Shown: piece after piece, positions 12,096 to 23,420 of the stretch | Layout: every line of letters starts with the position of its first letter | Position numbering within the stretch: the stretch's first letter is position 1 | Assembly: GCF_042100115.1 (NCBI RefSeq) | Contig: NC_091277.1 | Span: 2,170,001 to 2,234,000 of the forward strand | Direction: 5' to 3' | DNA length: 64,000 nt | Source of the DNA: Alternaria dauci | Lineage: Eukaryota > Ascomycota > Dothideomycetes > Pleosporales > Pleosporaceae | Notes under the pieces: model-generated | Seen by the model: the letters and a program-made list of their open reading frames with translations, nothing else | What the model was told of the DNA's origin: nothing | Database searches by the model: none | Program-made: the position numbers and the translations under genes

Positions 12096-12167
12096 GACAA
12101 TCACCGACGAGGCCGCCGAATAGGGAATACCCTACCCATCACCAGCACCCTTCAGACACTACTGCCC

Positions 12168-12187
12168 ACACGCACGCACGCACGCAC
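12168..12187. repeat. CACG tetranucleotide microsatellite
   Basis: About five CACG/CGCA units just downstream of the CAC array in the same leader region. Confidence 0.85.
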
Positions 12188-12244
12188 CCACCACCAAGGC
12201 TCGATTCGACGCTCATTACATCACCCAATCGCTCCCCTAGCACC

Positions 12245-12262
12245 ATGATGCAGCTGGACTAG
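12245..12262 (+). promoter_or_regulatory. Upstream ORF 1 of the Rim15-like gene (MMQLD-stop)
   Basis: Two consecutive ATGs in a good context (CACCATGATG) are followed after three codons by TAG. It lies 230 nt before the main start. If the transcript begins upstream of it, it would reduce scanning to the main ATG. The transcription start is not known from sequence. Confidence 0.4.
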
Positions 12263-12389
12263 TCCCCTCATCCTGGTTTCGCGGCCCACTCTCGTTGCAG
12301 TCAGCAAGCACTACCCACCGTCCTGCTCAACAACGCGTACCTTTGCCCTACACGCCCGACTCTTCCGGACCGTCGTCTCTTTTCCCACC

Positions 12390-12416
12390 ATGGTCCTGGC
12401 AGCTGTCTGCGCATAG
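12390..12416 (+). promoter_or_regulatory. Upstream ORF 2 of the Rim15-like gene (eight codons)
   Basis: The ATG sits in a near-ideal initiation context (CCCACCATGG) and reads MVLAAVCA before TAG, 76 nt ahead of the main start at 12493. Its context is better than that of the main ATG (CTCAATGT), which suggests translational control or re-initiation. An unrecognised leader intron could remove it. Confidence 0.45.
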
Positions 12417-12492
12417 CCCAGCACCAGCCAGCCCTCGGGCACCCGCCCATTACCCCCCCGGCGACGGGCTCTCGCAGCGATAGCGGTACTCA

Positions 12493-15400
12493 ATGTACGC
12501 GCAACAACCCACCTCAGCCATGGCCGACGACAAGAAGCCGACGACGCTCGCCCCGCCCGCAGTCACTGCTCTCAAGCAGGAAGCTGTGGGCTCCCTCGGC
12601 CACCGCCAGAACATGGAACGCACCGTCAGCCAGGACATGCGCAACGAGCGTGCAGACCTCAAGGAGGCAGCCGAGCACAGCCTCAACATCATCATGGACC
12701 TGGACCTCGAGGGCAAGATTCGCTATGTCAGCCCTTCGTGGACCGACGTCATTGGCTCCCTGCCCAAGGAAGTCACGGGCAAGCCGGTGCTAGAAATCAT
12801 ATGCGGTGGAGCCGACAGCTTTGCCGACGCCATCGAGTCGGTTAGGAAAGACGATTCCAGGAGTCACATTGCCCGCTTCACCGTACGACTAGGCCCTCAT
12901 TCCATCCTACGCAAGCGGCAGTCGAGGCACCCATCCGCAGAGGGCCACGAGTCGCTGCCCATGTCTCCGACCCACGTCGAGGAGGAAGAGGATCAGCTTC
13001 TGAACCTTGAAGCACAGGGGATTATGGTCTACGACCGGACCACTGGAGCGGAGAGCCATGTACGTCCCAACTCCTTCCTCCATTTCAACAGACTGACCCA
13101 GGCAGACAATGTGGATGGTCCGGCCATCGATTATTCGTGAGGTGACGATTGATCTTCCAGAGGTCCTTGTCGAATCTCTTGGAGTCGGGGCCGAAGTCCT
13201 TGCCCATTACCTCACCGGCCTCGCCGAGCAGAGCGCGACAGACCCTGGTGACGTCGCACCACCACTTCCTGTCCTCTGCCGAATCTGTGAACGGCAAATC
13301 ACGCCCTGGTGGTTTGAAAAGCACTCCGAACTGTGCTTGCAGGAACATCGCGCAGAAATGGACGTACAGATGGCGCAAGAAACACTTTCTGAGCACCGTA
13401 ATGCTATCGTAAAGGTCCTAGACACCCTTGAATCCCATAGCCAGCGTTCAAGGGCCGCAGCAGTCGACTCGGTACAACCGCTTCAGCCTGCTGAGTACAA
13501 GGGACTAATTATTCATTCGACATCAACACCATCATCAGGTACACCATCAGGCCGCAATTCCCCTGCATCGCCGCCTTCGAGATCACGCGAGCGCTCCGAG
13601 CGTTCGACTGGATTCGGTCACCATCGCGCACGATCCTTCGCTGTTCGAAGGCCTTTGGCTCGTATCGTTGAACTTGTCTTGGATTTGTGCGATACAGCTC
13701 TAGAGATCAATACGCCGGCAGTCAAGGATAACGGGCGTGGCCCAGCAGCTACCGAAATCCGCACACAATCACCGCAATCAGAGAATCGCATATCGCAAGT
13801 TCTCCAGTGGCAATCACCAACTACAGGCTCGGTCGACCATACGGAGGGTCTGAAGCTTTTGTGTGAAGATACCAGCCGGCTCGCCAGAGCAAAGATCGAC
13901 GCTGTTACTCGCCATAGGAGGGTACTTGAGTACTCTGAGCGTCTCCGTATCGAATTCGATATATTAGTCCAGGAATGCATCGAAGCTGCAATCCTGAAAG
14001 CCGCTCGCATTGCGGCTGGCGAGGATAGTTCTTCAGAAGACGAGCAGCCCGAAGAAGAGATACCGTCAGACGCCAATGATACCGATACAGCCCCTGGTGA
14101 AGAAGGAATTTTCCCTGGATCCTTCGATGCTCCTTCAACAATGGCGCAAGCTCTTCGTAACACATCAGACGCTTCATTACCAGCCAGGGTCGGACGCCGC
14201 GAATCTTCAGTAGCCGGTTCAAACCGTTCTAGTAGTCCTAGAGGAGGATGTCAAACACCGCGATCCCATGCAGGAGCGATTAGTATCGCAACTCAGAGCA
14301 AGCGCCAATCTATGCATTTCGAAAGTGATGCTGGTGCTGAGAGTGATACCAGCATGCGTTCGTCTGTCTTGTCTGGTCCTCGTCGAGCCGATTCACCAGC
14401 AACGTCGGATGTAGGACTGAGCAGGGTAGCTAGTTCACGCGAACGCAAGCGTAAGAGCTTGATACTCCCAAGTGTAATGTCTAGTCGACAGCATTCGCCC
14501 GCCCGCTCCATGGTGCCCCCACCATCTTCGCCTCTTCGAACAAACAAGCCACGCCTCCCAAGTGGTGTCGAGGCTTTGCAGTCACCTATAACGTCACCAA
14601 TCTTACCTACCACGGAATTCTCTTCGCCGGCAATGGTCCATGCTCTCAACCACCACCGCCGACAGTCGTCTACCGCGGGATCGGATGGCCCTAGGCCTGT
14701 CTCTCCTCGCTTGATTCCTACTACGCAGCCGCAACCGCGCGCAGTACCTCCATCAATCAAGGACTTTGAGATCATCAAACCAATTAGCAAGGGTGCTTTC
14801 GGTAGCGTTTACCTCGCCAAGAAGAAGTCCACTGGAGAATACTACGCCATCAAGGTGCTGAAAAAGGCCGACATGGTTGCCAAGAATCAAGTCACCAATG
14901 TCAAGGCTGAGCGAGCCATAATGATGTGGCAAGGTGAGAGTGATTTTGTGGCTAAACTATACTGGACCTTTTCGAGCAAGGACTATCTCTATCTTGTAAT
15001 GGAGTATCTGAATGGTGGTGACTGTGCCTCATTGATCAAGGTTCTGGGCGCTTTACCGGAAGACTGGGCGAAGAAGTACCTTGCTGAGGTTGTCCTTGGT
15101 GTGGAACATCTGCACAGCCGGGGCATCGTCCATCGCGACCTCAAACCAGACAATTTACTCATCGATGGAAAAGGCCATCTCAAGCTTACTGACTTCGGTT
15201 TGTCGCGTATGGGTATGATTGGTCGACAAAAGCGTGCACTCAAGTCAGTTGAGCCTGCGCCCGACCTGCTTAAGACCGGCCCGTTCCATCGCGCCACATC
15301 TGTGGGGTCCTCACGATCTGCATCCTTTGATCTGAACCACTCGCCTTCGCACACACCCTCCATGACACCTGCTCTTGCTGGAGATATTGGTCAGCCGTCT

Positions 15401-18400
15401 TACTTCAGCCTGAACCGAGAGTGCTCCCATCAAAGCCGGGAACGGTCAAGGCGGGCCTCAGGAACCCGGAGCGACAGCCAGGATAGCGATGCACTACAGG
15501 CTATGTTCCGTCGCTTTTCCATTGCTGATGACTCCTTCGGCCAGCCACGCGGACGATCTCCAATCGAAGAAGAAGCGTATAGTGACGATGGTTCTCCCGA
15601 CCTTTACCCTGCGCCCAACTCAATGAGCCAGTCTGTAATAGCTCAGAACAACACGCTTGCACCATCATCATCTGCAATGCCACCTCCGCCCATGACTCTG
15701 TTTGATCCGGAAGATAGCGACCGAAAGTTTGTTGGCACACCGGATTACCTTGCCCCAGAGACAATCGCTGGTAACGGGCAAGATGAAGTAAGCGATTGGT
15801 GGTCTCTGGGCTGCATCTTGTTCGAGTCCTTGTATGGGTACCCTCCTTTTCATGCAGATACACCGGATGAGGTTTTTCAAAACATCCTTGCACGAAAAAT
15901 CGACTGGCCAGAGGACGATGATGAGTTGTACGACATATCGGATGATGCAAAGGATCTCATGAACCGTTTGATGTGTTCTGATCCTGCACAACGACTCGGA
16001 GCGAACAAGGATGATAAATACACCAGTGGCGGAGAAGAAATTCGGAGCCACCCATGGTTTGCAGATATCAACTGGGATACCCTGCGGGACGATGAAGCAT
16101 CCTTTATTCCGGCACCCGAGAACCCGGAAGATACAGAATACTTTGATACCAGAGGAGCCGCGATGGCAAATTTCAGTCCCGAGTTCCAGGATGAATCGAC
16201 CACACCAGCGGGCACACCGAGTACTGATTACCCTGACCGACCTCATGACGCCCTGTCCAGAGTGCGATCACAAGTGACTGTGTCGACAATGAAGCGGGGC
16301 CTGATTCCTCTTCACATTCCAGCTCACGTACGAGAGGGCAGGTCACGGAGGCTCAGTGAACCAATGGCAACTGATGATTTTGGAAACTTCAGCTATAAGA
16401 ACTTGCCCGTTTTGGAGAAAGCGAACAAGGACGTTATCCAGAAGTTGCGTGCAGAGGCGATGCTTCCACAAAACAAGCCTGCACCTCCGCTGCAGTCACC
16501 TAGCGTCACTTCACCTTCACCATCCTTGGAAAACAGCCCGATGCTGCCAGGCCCGCTCAAACGTACCCTATCCACCAACAAGGCCAACGGACGGCCATCC
16601 TCTCCTTCAGTCAGTGGACCACACTCCTCTCCTAGTCGTGGCTCGCAGCCATCATCCCCTTTGCTCGTGCAATTCAGCACAGGACAGCATCACGATCGAC
16701 GTAAGACATCTAGCAGCTCGTCCACGCTATCGCATTCGACAAGCAATCCGTCATCGCTGCAACCGGGCAGCTTCTTCGACCCCTCCCGCGTGTCGGGCTT
16801 GCGACCTTCTCCTGAGGCTGTTTCACCCAACAGGCTTCCGAAAACACCATCAGCCCCGTCCACGACGTCCCAAGAGAAATCCGTCTCCAGACAGCGTCAA
16901 TCATCTTTGGGTCAGACCGCGGCTTCGTCACCTCGCGCTCGATCTCAAACTCTTGGCTCTCAAGAGGACGACGTTGTGCGTGATCTTTTACCAGGACACT
17001 ACAAGCGCCGTAGTCAAGTGCTTGATGTTTCTCCTTCATCTTCCGATACTGAAGACTCTCGCGCAAAGGCTCTGCTGCGCGTGCAGCGACGCCGACAGAG
17101 CTCTCGGAGGCTTTCACAGATCAGCTTTGGTGATGGTCCTTTCTTCCGACCACTGGACGTATTGATATGTGAGGATCACCCGGTATCACGACTCGTCATG
17201 GAGAAGTTGCTGGAAAAGCTGCGCTGCCGCACTTTGACTGTCACTAATGGGTCTGAAGCTATACGGTATGCCATGGGCGAAGTCAAATTCGATGTTATCA
17301 TGATGGAGTTTCGACTTCCTCAGGTCAACGGCGCAGATGTTGCTCGAATGATTCGAGACACGAAGAATGCCAACACCCATACTCCGATCGTCGCTGTCAC
17401 TGGTTATCTGAAAGAACTACAGGCGCCTCACTACTTCGATGCACTTATCGAAAAGCCGCCGACTGTAGCTAAGCTTACGGATACGCTGAGTCGGCTTTGC
17501 CAGTGGAAAGCACCCCCACCAGGCTGGACGCCGAACCAGGTATATCCGTCAATCATGCCTTCTGGACTCCGGCAAGAGTCTTCCCGTCAAGAAGATAGCC
17601 CTACGACCTCGAATTCTTCCGGCTACCCACCCGTGCCTTCTGCCAGCTATAGAGGCTCTAGCCGGGAAGACTCCATTAGCTCTAGCTTCTTCGGCGACAA
17701 CGATAGTCGTGCAGGCGAGGATATGTCGGTGAGAGTTCACAACGCCGACGATTGGAGGGAGCGAGACATCGCGCGAGCCATGAGTGGCTTGGGAATCTCG
17801 GATGACGCAGCTAATGTCGATCACAAAGCAGCTAGTCCCAGCCGTGTCGGTGCACCTGACCTACCCCACGGTGAATCCGCGCCAGTTGTTCTTGAAGAGG
17901 CAACGATCCGTCGTCAGCGGTCGGCAGAGCAAGTAGGTGCAAAACGTCGCATACTAGAGACACGCAAACACGAGTCAGCAGAATCAGGAGATGACGAAGA
18001 CGATGAGTTAGGCCATGCCCCTGTTCGCACTCGCAGTCCAAAGACCAGACCAAAGTCTGCATCCAAGCTCGGTATCGAGATGATGCGAACGAATAGCAGA
18101 GGCAGTGTAATTTCCGTTGACGAGGTTGGTCAAGCAGACTCAGCACTACCTTCGTCCCCACCCCCAATGATCACAGAGGACCCCACCGCAGAGGAACATG
18201 AGAGCAATCTCGATGCACCCACAGTCGCACCGGTGCTGCTTACGCCTCCAGTAATGTTCCCCGAAGAACCCGGCGATGATGTTGCCGATTTTGTCATTGA
18301 GACACCTAAGCCAACAAAGGATGCAACTAGTCCAGATCCAGATCCTACACCAAAAGCAAAGTCTGCCAGAATACCAGAAAATGATCCTTCCCGATTAGTC

Positions 18401-18418
18401 AATGCGACAGACTTCTAG
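12493..18418 (+). CDS. rim15: Rim15/Greatwall-type serine/threonine kinase with PAS, zinc-finger and receiver domains
   Basis: Exons 12493-13059 and 13106-18418 (46-nt intron, donor GTACGT), 1,959 residues. An in-frame TAG at 12481 makes 12493 the earliest start; a second ATG at 12520 in better context (MADDKK) would drop nine residues. Order of domains: PAS-like (about 55-115, LNIIMDLDLEGKIRYVSPSW), CxxC...HxxxC zinc finger (about 246-268), AGC kinase (about 741-1175) with GAFGSVY, AIKVLKK, HRDLKPDN (D867), DFG (D885) and GTPDYLAPE (from G1066), and a receiver domain (about 1540-1645). The 180-residue insert between DFG and the activation segment is diagnostic of Rim15/Greatwall/Cek1 kinases. 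Rim15 integrates TOR, PKA and nutrient signals and, through endosulfine phosphorylation, inhibits PP2A to drive quiescence and stress survival. The receiver has Glu1590 (MMEFRLP) where the phospho-accepting Asp is expected, so it is probably not phosphorylated in the classical way. Confidence 0.95.
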
Positions 18419-18779
18419 GTGATGCCGAGCCTGTCGTTCGGCACCTGTTCAGTAGATTGTACGTTTGATTCCGAAGCTTGAGTACACTTTTCGCAGCATG
18501 GCGTTGGCGGTGTTTTTCACTGAGTGCTTGACTTGGAAAGTGCCATTGCAGCGAGTTCTTCATGGTCTCTCTTTTCCTCCACGCCCTGGTTAGCTGCCCA
18601 TAGTAGCCATGTATGGGCTGTGTCGAACGCTTGCGTTCCCAAACTATATGTCTATATTCAACGTTCTCTTTATCGAGCCTACAGTAAGATGTTCCAGCCG
18701 TTAGAAGTGGAAAATCTTATTCTTCGCTTTTTTAACTATATTACATAGCCTATATACAAAATACTTATTTAGTTAATAA
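18419..18779. other. 3' flank of the kinase gene and edge of the AT-rich block
   Basis: GC-balanced 3' UTR sequence up to about 18700, then within a few tens of bases the composition switches to AT-rich DNA without CA/TG dinucleotides. No gene seen. Confidence 0.6.
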
Positions 18780-18892
18780 TTTTTTGTTTTCTATAAGCGT
18801 AGGGGTATTATTAAAATATAACTTAAAGGAAATAAAAAGTAGCTATCCCTCTACTTATAAGTCGTAAAAGTCTATAAGAAAGATAAAGTAAT
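18780..18892 (+). mobile_element. Family A repeat, 5'-end fragment (copy A01)
   Basis: Matches the first about 110 bases of family A (TTTTTGTTTTCTATAAG ... AAAGATAAAGTAATA) and is cut off where a second 5' end begins, i.e. a nested or recombined remnant. Forward orientation (the orientation of the degraded ORF) is given as plus. Confidence 0.75.
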
Positions 18893-19240
18893 AATTTTTT
18901 TATTTTCTATAATAGGGGGATATCATCAAAATAAAACTTCAAAAAAGTAAAAAGTAGCTATCCCTCTGCTTATTAGTTATAAAAGTTAATAAAAAAAGAT
19001 AAAGTAATAACGCGATTTAAACGCTAGACTAATTAGTATCTTAGGGTAGTAAAGCTCTAACGCTTTTATATAAAAACTAAAATTAAAAAGATTTACTAAA
19101 GGTAACTAAAAAAAAGACTATTAGATCTTTATAGGCCTAATAGGGATTACTAGCTATTATTAACTAGTAACGTAATTATAATATATTATAATAAGGAGTA
19201 AGGATATAGTATATTTACCATAACTAAGAAGTATTATATA
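18893..19240 (+). mobile_element. Family A repeat, 5' part (copy A02)
   Basis: Second family A 5' end directly after A01, followed by the conserved 5' region up to about the GGATATAGTAT motif, after which homology is lost. RIP-degraded. Confidence 0.75.
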
Positions 19241-20518
19241 GGGGTTTACTATACTTCTCTAATCTTAGTCTATACTAAGGTAAGATAGGTTTAGGTAATA
19301 GTCTATAAGGTAAAATAAGGAATAATTAAATAGAAAAGAGATTTTTTTTTTAACGAAAAGGTAAAGAATACTAATTCTATAAATAATAGAATAACTAGTT
19401 AATAATCTATATAAGAGATAAACTATTTAAGTTAACTATAATAAGTATAATAATAAGATCTAATATATTCTTATACTTATTACCTTAAGTCTTACTATCT
19501 CTTATATTACTTCTATCTCTAGGATTATAAGCCTTAGTAAGAAAGTATATTATACAACTTCCTTAGCTCTATAATAACTATTACCTTCTAATATAATTAC
19601 TAGTTAGCCTTTAACCCTAACCCTTATATTTAGGAGAGAATCCTTTTATTACTTTATAATATTATCCCCCCTCTTAGGTATATTATCTTAATACCTTAGA
19701 TTATTAATTTTCTATACTATATATTAAGATATTAGCTATATATAAGGTTAGTAAGCCTTAGGCTATTATAGCTACCTCTTCCTTCTTTTAGTATCCCTAA
19801 CTATACCTAAGGTTTAGTCCTTTTACTATTCTTATAAATATACTTTAACTAAGGAGTATTAAGCTTATACTTTAAGGATTAAGAGCGCTTATCTAGAGAT
19901 AGTTACTAAGTATAATTATTATAAAGAAAAAAGGCTTTATTACTTTATTAATACTATATTAGGTTAGTATACTATATATATATAGCTATAAAGGCTAAGT
20001 ATAGCCTTTTTATTTCTAATAAAGATTAGGAGAAAGTTTAGTAAGAGAAGTATATAAAGTATTTAGAGGTTATATAGCTAGAAGCTTAGCTAGCTTAGAG
20101 TAAGCTAGAACTTCTAAAGGCTAAGGCGTAAGAGTAAGTATTTACTAATTAAGATCTTACTATTCTAAATCTTTAGGATTACGTAAAAGAGTAAGCTAAG
20201 GGGAACTCTACCCTTAGTATAGACTTTTAGTTAACTAAACTATTACTACTTAGACTATTAACTAACTTAGGCTAGTTATAAGATAATACTTCTTTTAATC
20301 CTTTTTTTAAATTCTTTTCTTCCCTTAAGGACTTAGTCCTCTATTCTTTAAATGTCTCTAATAGTACTTATATACCTATAACTTATAATTTATTAAATTT
20401 TCCTTTAGTTCTTAAGTATTCTAGCTTTCTAGCTATCCTAGCTACTTAACTAAGTATTTCTACTAATAACTAATTTTCTATAAGTCCCTAATTTCTTTAA
20501 CCTTATACTTATTATCTT
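19241..20518. other. Unidentified RIP-degraded sequence
   Basis: About 1.3 kb between two family A copies with no match to family A or to the recognisable gypsy parts. It is AT-rich with CA/TG almost absent, so it was probably a repeated element once. I could not identify a coding family. Confidence 0.4.
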
Positions 20519-21748
20519 TAAGCTTTAGCCTTTATAGACTTTTTTTTTATTATTATAATATATTTAGAGACTTTTTTAAGATAAAGTATTAACTAAGTAA
20601 CTTTAGGCTTATACCTATATTTAATATAGCTAGTATATATATAGTATATTATAAATACTAGATACTAAAGATATATAATAGTAGTAAGTTATATATAGAC
20701 TAGAGACTATAAGATATAACCTTCTAATATATATACTATCCTCTACTATCCTCTACTATCCTCTACTATCCTCTACTATCCTCTACTATCCTCTACTATT
20801 TCTACTCTTTATAACCTTTATAGCTACTCTTTATAACTACTACTACCTCTACTACTACTACCTCTACTACTACTACTACTACTACCTCTACTACCCCTTC
20901 TTAAGAATAACTAACTAACTACCTATAGTATAGCTACTACTATCTAATAATTAGCTTTAGTTAGAGGAATATTAGTATTAATACTATTTATACCTTATTC
21001 TCTTATCTTTATAGTATCTCTTTAAATTCCCTCTTCTTAAGCCTAAGATACTAGTCTTTAAGTACTCTTTTAATATTAATAGCTTAGTAGTATAGCTATC
21101 TCTTAGTCTCTTTACTCTACTTACTAAAGGTTAGGTAGGTAAGGTAGCTAAATATAAAGAGATTAATAAAGTAGTAGGTATTAATATAGATAATCTCCTT
21201 ATACTTTATAACTTTCTTTAGATACTATATTCTAGTCTACTTATAAGTTACCTTTATAATAATATTATTAACCCTAGACCTCTTAATAAGGTACTAGCTA
21301 ATAGATTTACTATTACTAAGGATTTAGAGTATTAGAGGTATTTACTCCTTTAGCTCCTTACTAACTACTAGATTTAGCTCTTAGGTATATATAGTAGTAG
21401 GGCTTATATTATTTATATTTAATAGATTAAGGGGCTCCTTACTAGAGAGGGTATACTAGCTTAGCTAGATAGCTATAATAAGTTACCTTAAGGGATATAT
21501 ATTTATATATAGTATAATTTAATTATATATAGTAAGATACTTAAAGTAAGTTTATATTAGTATAAAGGTTAGAAGTAGCTAGGTTTTTATATAACCCTTC
21601 TTAGTTATAGTAAATATACTATATCCTCTCTCCTTTTTATAATATATTATAATTATATTACTAGTTAATATTAGCTAGTAATCCCTATTATACCCTCCTA
21701 AGGTTTAATAAGTTTTTTATTTTAGTTTCCTTTAGTAAATTTATTTAA
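20519..21748 (-). mobile_element. Family A repeat, subtype 2, reversed (copy A03)
   Basis: Begins with the family A 3' terminus read in reverse (AGCTTTAGCCTTTATAGAC), contains a 10-bp minisatellite and the degraded subtype 2 ORF on the minus strand, and stops about 200 bases before the true 5' end, where copy A04 begins in the opposite orientation. Confidence 0.85.
20740..20801. repeat. 10-bp minisatellite (ACTATCCTCT)
   Basis: About six tandem ACTATCCTCT units. Shorter versions occur at the same place in most family A copies, just beyond the C-terminal end of the degraded ORF. Confidence 0.9.
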
Positions 21749-22146
21749 TTTTTAATTTTCTATAATTAGGGGGGTATAATTAAAATAAAACTTAAAAAAG
21801 TAAAAAGTAGCTATCCCTCTACTTATTAGATATAAACGTTAATAAAAAAGATAAAGTAATAATATAGTTTAAACGCTAGACTAATTAGTATTTTAGGGTA
21901 GTAAAGCTCTAATATTTATATATAAAAACTAAAGTTAAAAAGATTTACTTAAGGTAACTAAAAAGATACCTATAAAATCTTAGTAGGCCTAATAGGGATT
22001 ACTAGCTATTATTAACTAGTAATATAATTATAATATATTATAAAGGGGAGAGAGGATATAGTATATTTAAAATAACTAAGAGGAGGTTATATAAAAGCCT
22101 AGTTACTTCTAACCTTTATACTAATACTAACTTACTTTAGGTATCT

Positions 22147-22240
22147 TACTATATATAATTAAATTATACTATATATAATTTAATTATACTATATATAATT
22201 AAATCGTACTATATATAATTTAATTATATTATATATAGTA
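22147..22240. repeat. 20-bp AT-rich tandem repeats within family A
   Basis: Four to five units of about 20 bp (ACTATATATAATTAAATTAT) forming imperfect palindromes. The same array lies at the equivalent place in other family A copies. Confidence 0.85.
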
Positions 22241-22305
22241 ATATATATTTCCTCTTTATCCTTATCTAAGAGGTCTTCTAGCCTAGCCTAAAAACCTTAG
22301 CTAGA

Positions 22306-22317
22306 TAGGTACTAATT
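22306..22317 (+). repeat. 12-bp target-site duplication, left (TAGGTACTAATT)
   Basis: Identical to 23669-23680. Only one copy is present at this place in uninterrupted family A elements. Confidence 0.9.
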
Positions 22318-22711
22318 TATTCAAATGATAAACGTGCTGGTAAAAGACGCAAGCACAACACTGTTGAAAGACACTGTGATAAATCGCGGTAAAGGTGTGT
22401 TTCCCAAACACCTGGTTTCACTGTATGCAGCTGTATATATTCGACAATAGATGGGTTGAAGCCAAAGCCCTGAACTTCAGGCGGTTCTGGAAAGTCGCGG
22501 CGACGTTGGGGAGAAGAGGAGTTGAAGCAGAAGAGGAGTTTTTCGGTCGACAACCGTGGTTCGTGGCTCGCATCCAGTCTCGCGACCATGGTACTCGAGA
22601 ATGAAGAAATATTTGAGCAACTGCTGGCTCTTCAAATTTCCATTTCTCAACTTCCACTTCAACACTCCATCCCGAAGCTTACCACCAAAGAGAAACACCT
22701 TCTTCAACACC

Positions 22712-23203
22712 ATGCGCCTTGTGACGTGCGATCGCGTCATGGGCGTCGAGCGGCCATTCCTGGAGTTGCAGACGGCACTCAACGTCGACACCGACGCAGA
22801 CGCAAAGCACTGGTACACCAAGGATCAAATCAGCTTGAACTACGATGATCTCAAGCCTCATGGTGTCTTGAGCCCCTTCCTGGACGCCTGCCTCTCCTCT
22901 CTGAACTTGTCGGATGATACCACTGAGGACCAATATGAAATTCTCTTCCACACGGATGGCCCGTTTGCCGTGACTCTTGTTCGCCTGGGCAGCGTCGCTT
23001 TGCTGGCCAGCACCGGGATAAACACAGAAGCGAGGTCATCTGTTGCTGTAGAGCAGAACGTTCGCATCGAGAAGCTGAGTGACATGATAGCGGCTGGGGG
23101 CACGCTCACGATAGAGCAAGAGGCGTATGTCAAGATGGTCATGAGCGGGGACTACGATGGATGGCTGTGGTGGGTCCTCGGCCAGCTCATCCCCATCTTG
23201 TGA
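22712..23203 (+). CDS. Orphan protein of 163 residues carried by the insertion unit
   Basis: Single-exon ORF starting in a strong context (CAACACCATGCG) and ending TGATCG. The frame stays open upstream to 22556, but the ATG at 22712 has by far the best context and is preceded by a CA/CT-rich leader. The product begins MRLVTCDRVMGVERPFLEL, is acidic with Asp/Glu-rich parts (NVDTDADAKHWY, LSDDTTEDQYEILF), has a hydrophobic centre (VTLVRLGSVALLAS) and a tryptophan-rich end (YDGWLWWVLGQLIPIL). No signal peptide, membrane anchor, coiled coil or known catalytic motif is seen, and I do not recognise the family. Codon use resembles the genes of the left region, so it may be expressed. The homologous ORF in the second copy is destroyed (ATG turned to ATA and many stops). 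Confidence 0.7.
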   Translation: MRLVTCDRVMGVERPFLELQTALNVDTDADAKHWYTKDQISLNYDDLKPHGVLSPFLDACLSSLNLSDDTTEDQYEILFHTDGPFAVTLVRLGSVALLASTGINTEARSSVAVEQNVRIEKLSDMIAAGGTLTIEQEAYVKMVMSGDYDGWLWWVLGQLIPIL

Positions 23204-23349
23204 TCGTATCGAGTAGGTACGGCTGACGATCGATTCGACAACGACGATGATGACGCGGGAGGCTTAGGATACGGCACAATAGGACCTATTAGGTGCGTAG
23301 CGGCTGCGGAGGAGTTTAGGCGATAGTAATGTATAGGCTTTGTAGCCGC

Positions 23350-23420
23350 TTAAAGGGAATTGTAATTGTAATCGTAATTGTAATTGTAACTGTGACCGTG
23401 ACTGTGATCGTGATAGCGGC
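23350..23420. repeat. Hexanucleotide array TGTAAT/TGTGAC
   Basis: About ten degenerate 6-bp units (TTGTAATTGTAATCGTAATTG ... shifting to GTGACCG/GTGATCG) 150 bases after the orphan gene. The array is conserved, in RIP-mutated form, in the second copy of the unit. Confidence 0.85.

Larger units (their letters stand above)
10621..12492. other. Intergenic region and long leader of the Rim15-like gene
   Basis: No gene supported between the HVA1-type gene and the kinase. It holds short tandem repeats (GACA/CAGA around 11628-11656, CAC at 12072-12095, CACG around 12168-12187) and pyrimidine-rich stretches from about 11990, the usual look of a filamentous fungal promoter and 5' leader. Two short upstream ORFs lie near its end and are listed separately. 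Confidence 0.5.

Noticed and set aside
19605..19630. CCCTAACCC word resembling a telomere repeat
   Set aside because: Only one and a half units, inside AT-rich repeats; no array, so no evidence for a telomere.
22556..22711. N-terminal extension of the orphan gene
   Set aside because: The frame is open but begins at a non-ATG codon, the sequence looks like a leader, and the ATG at 22712 has a far better context.
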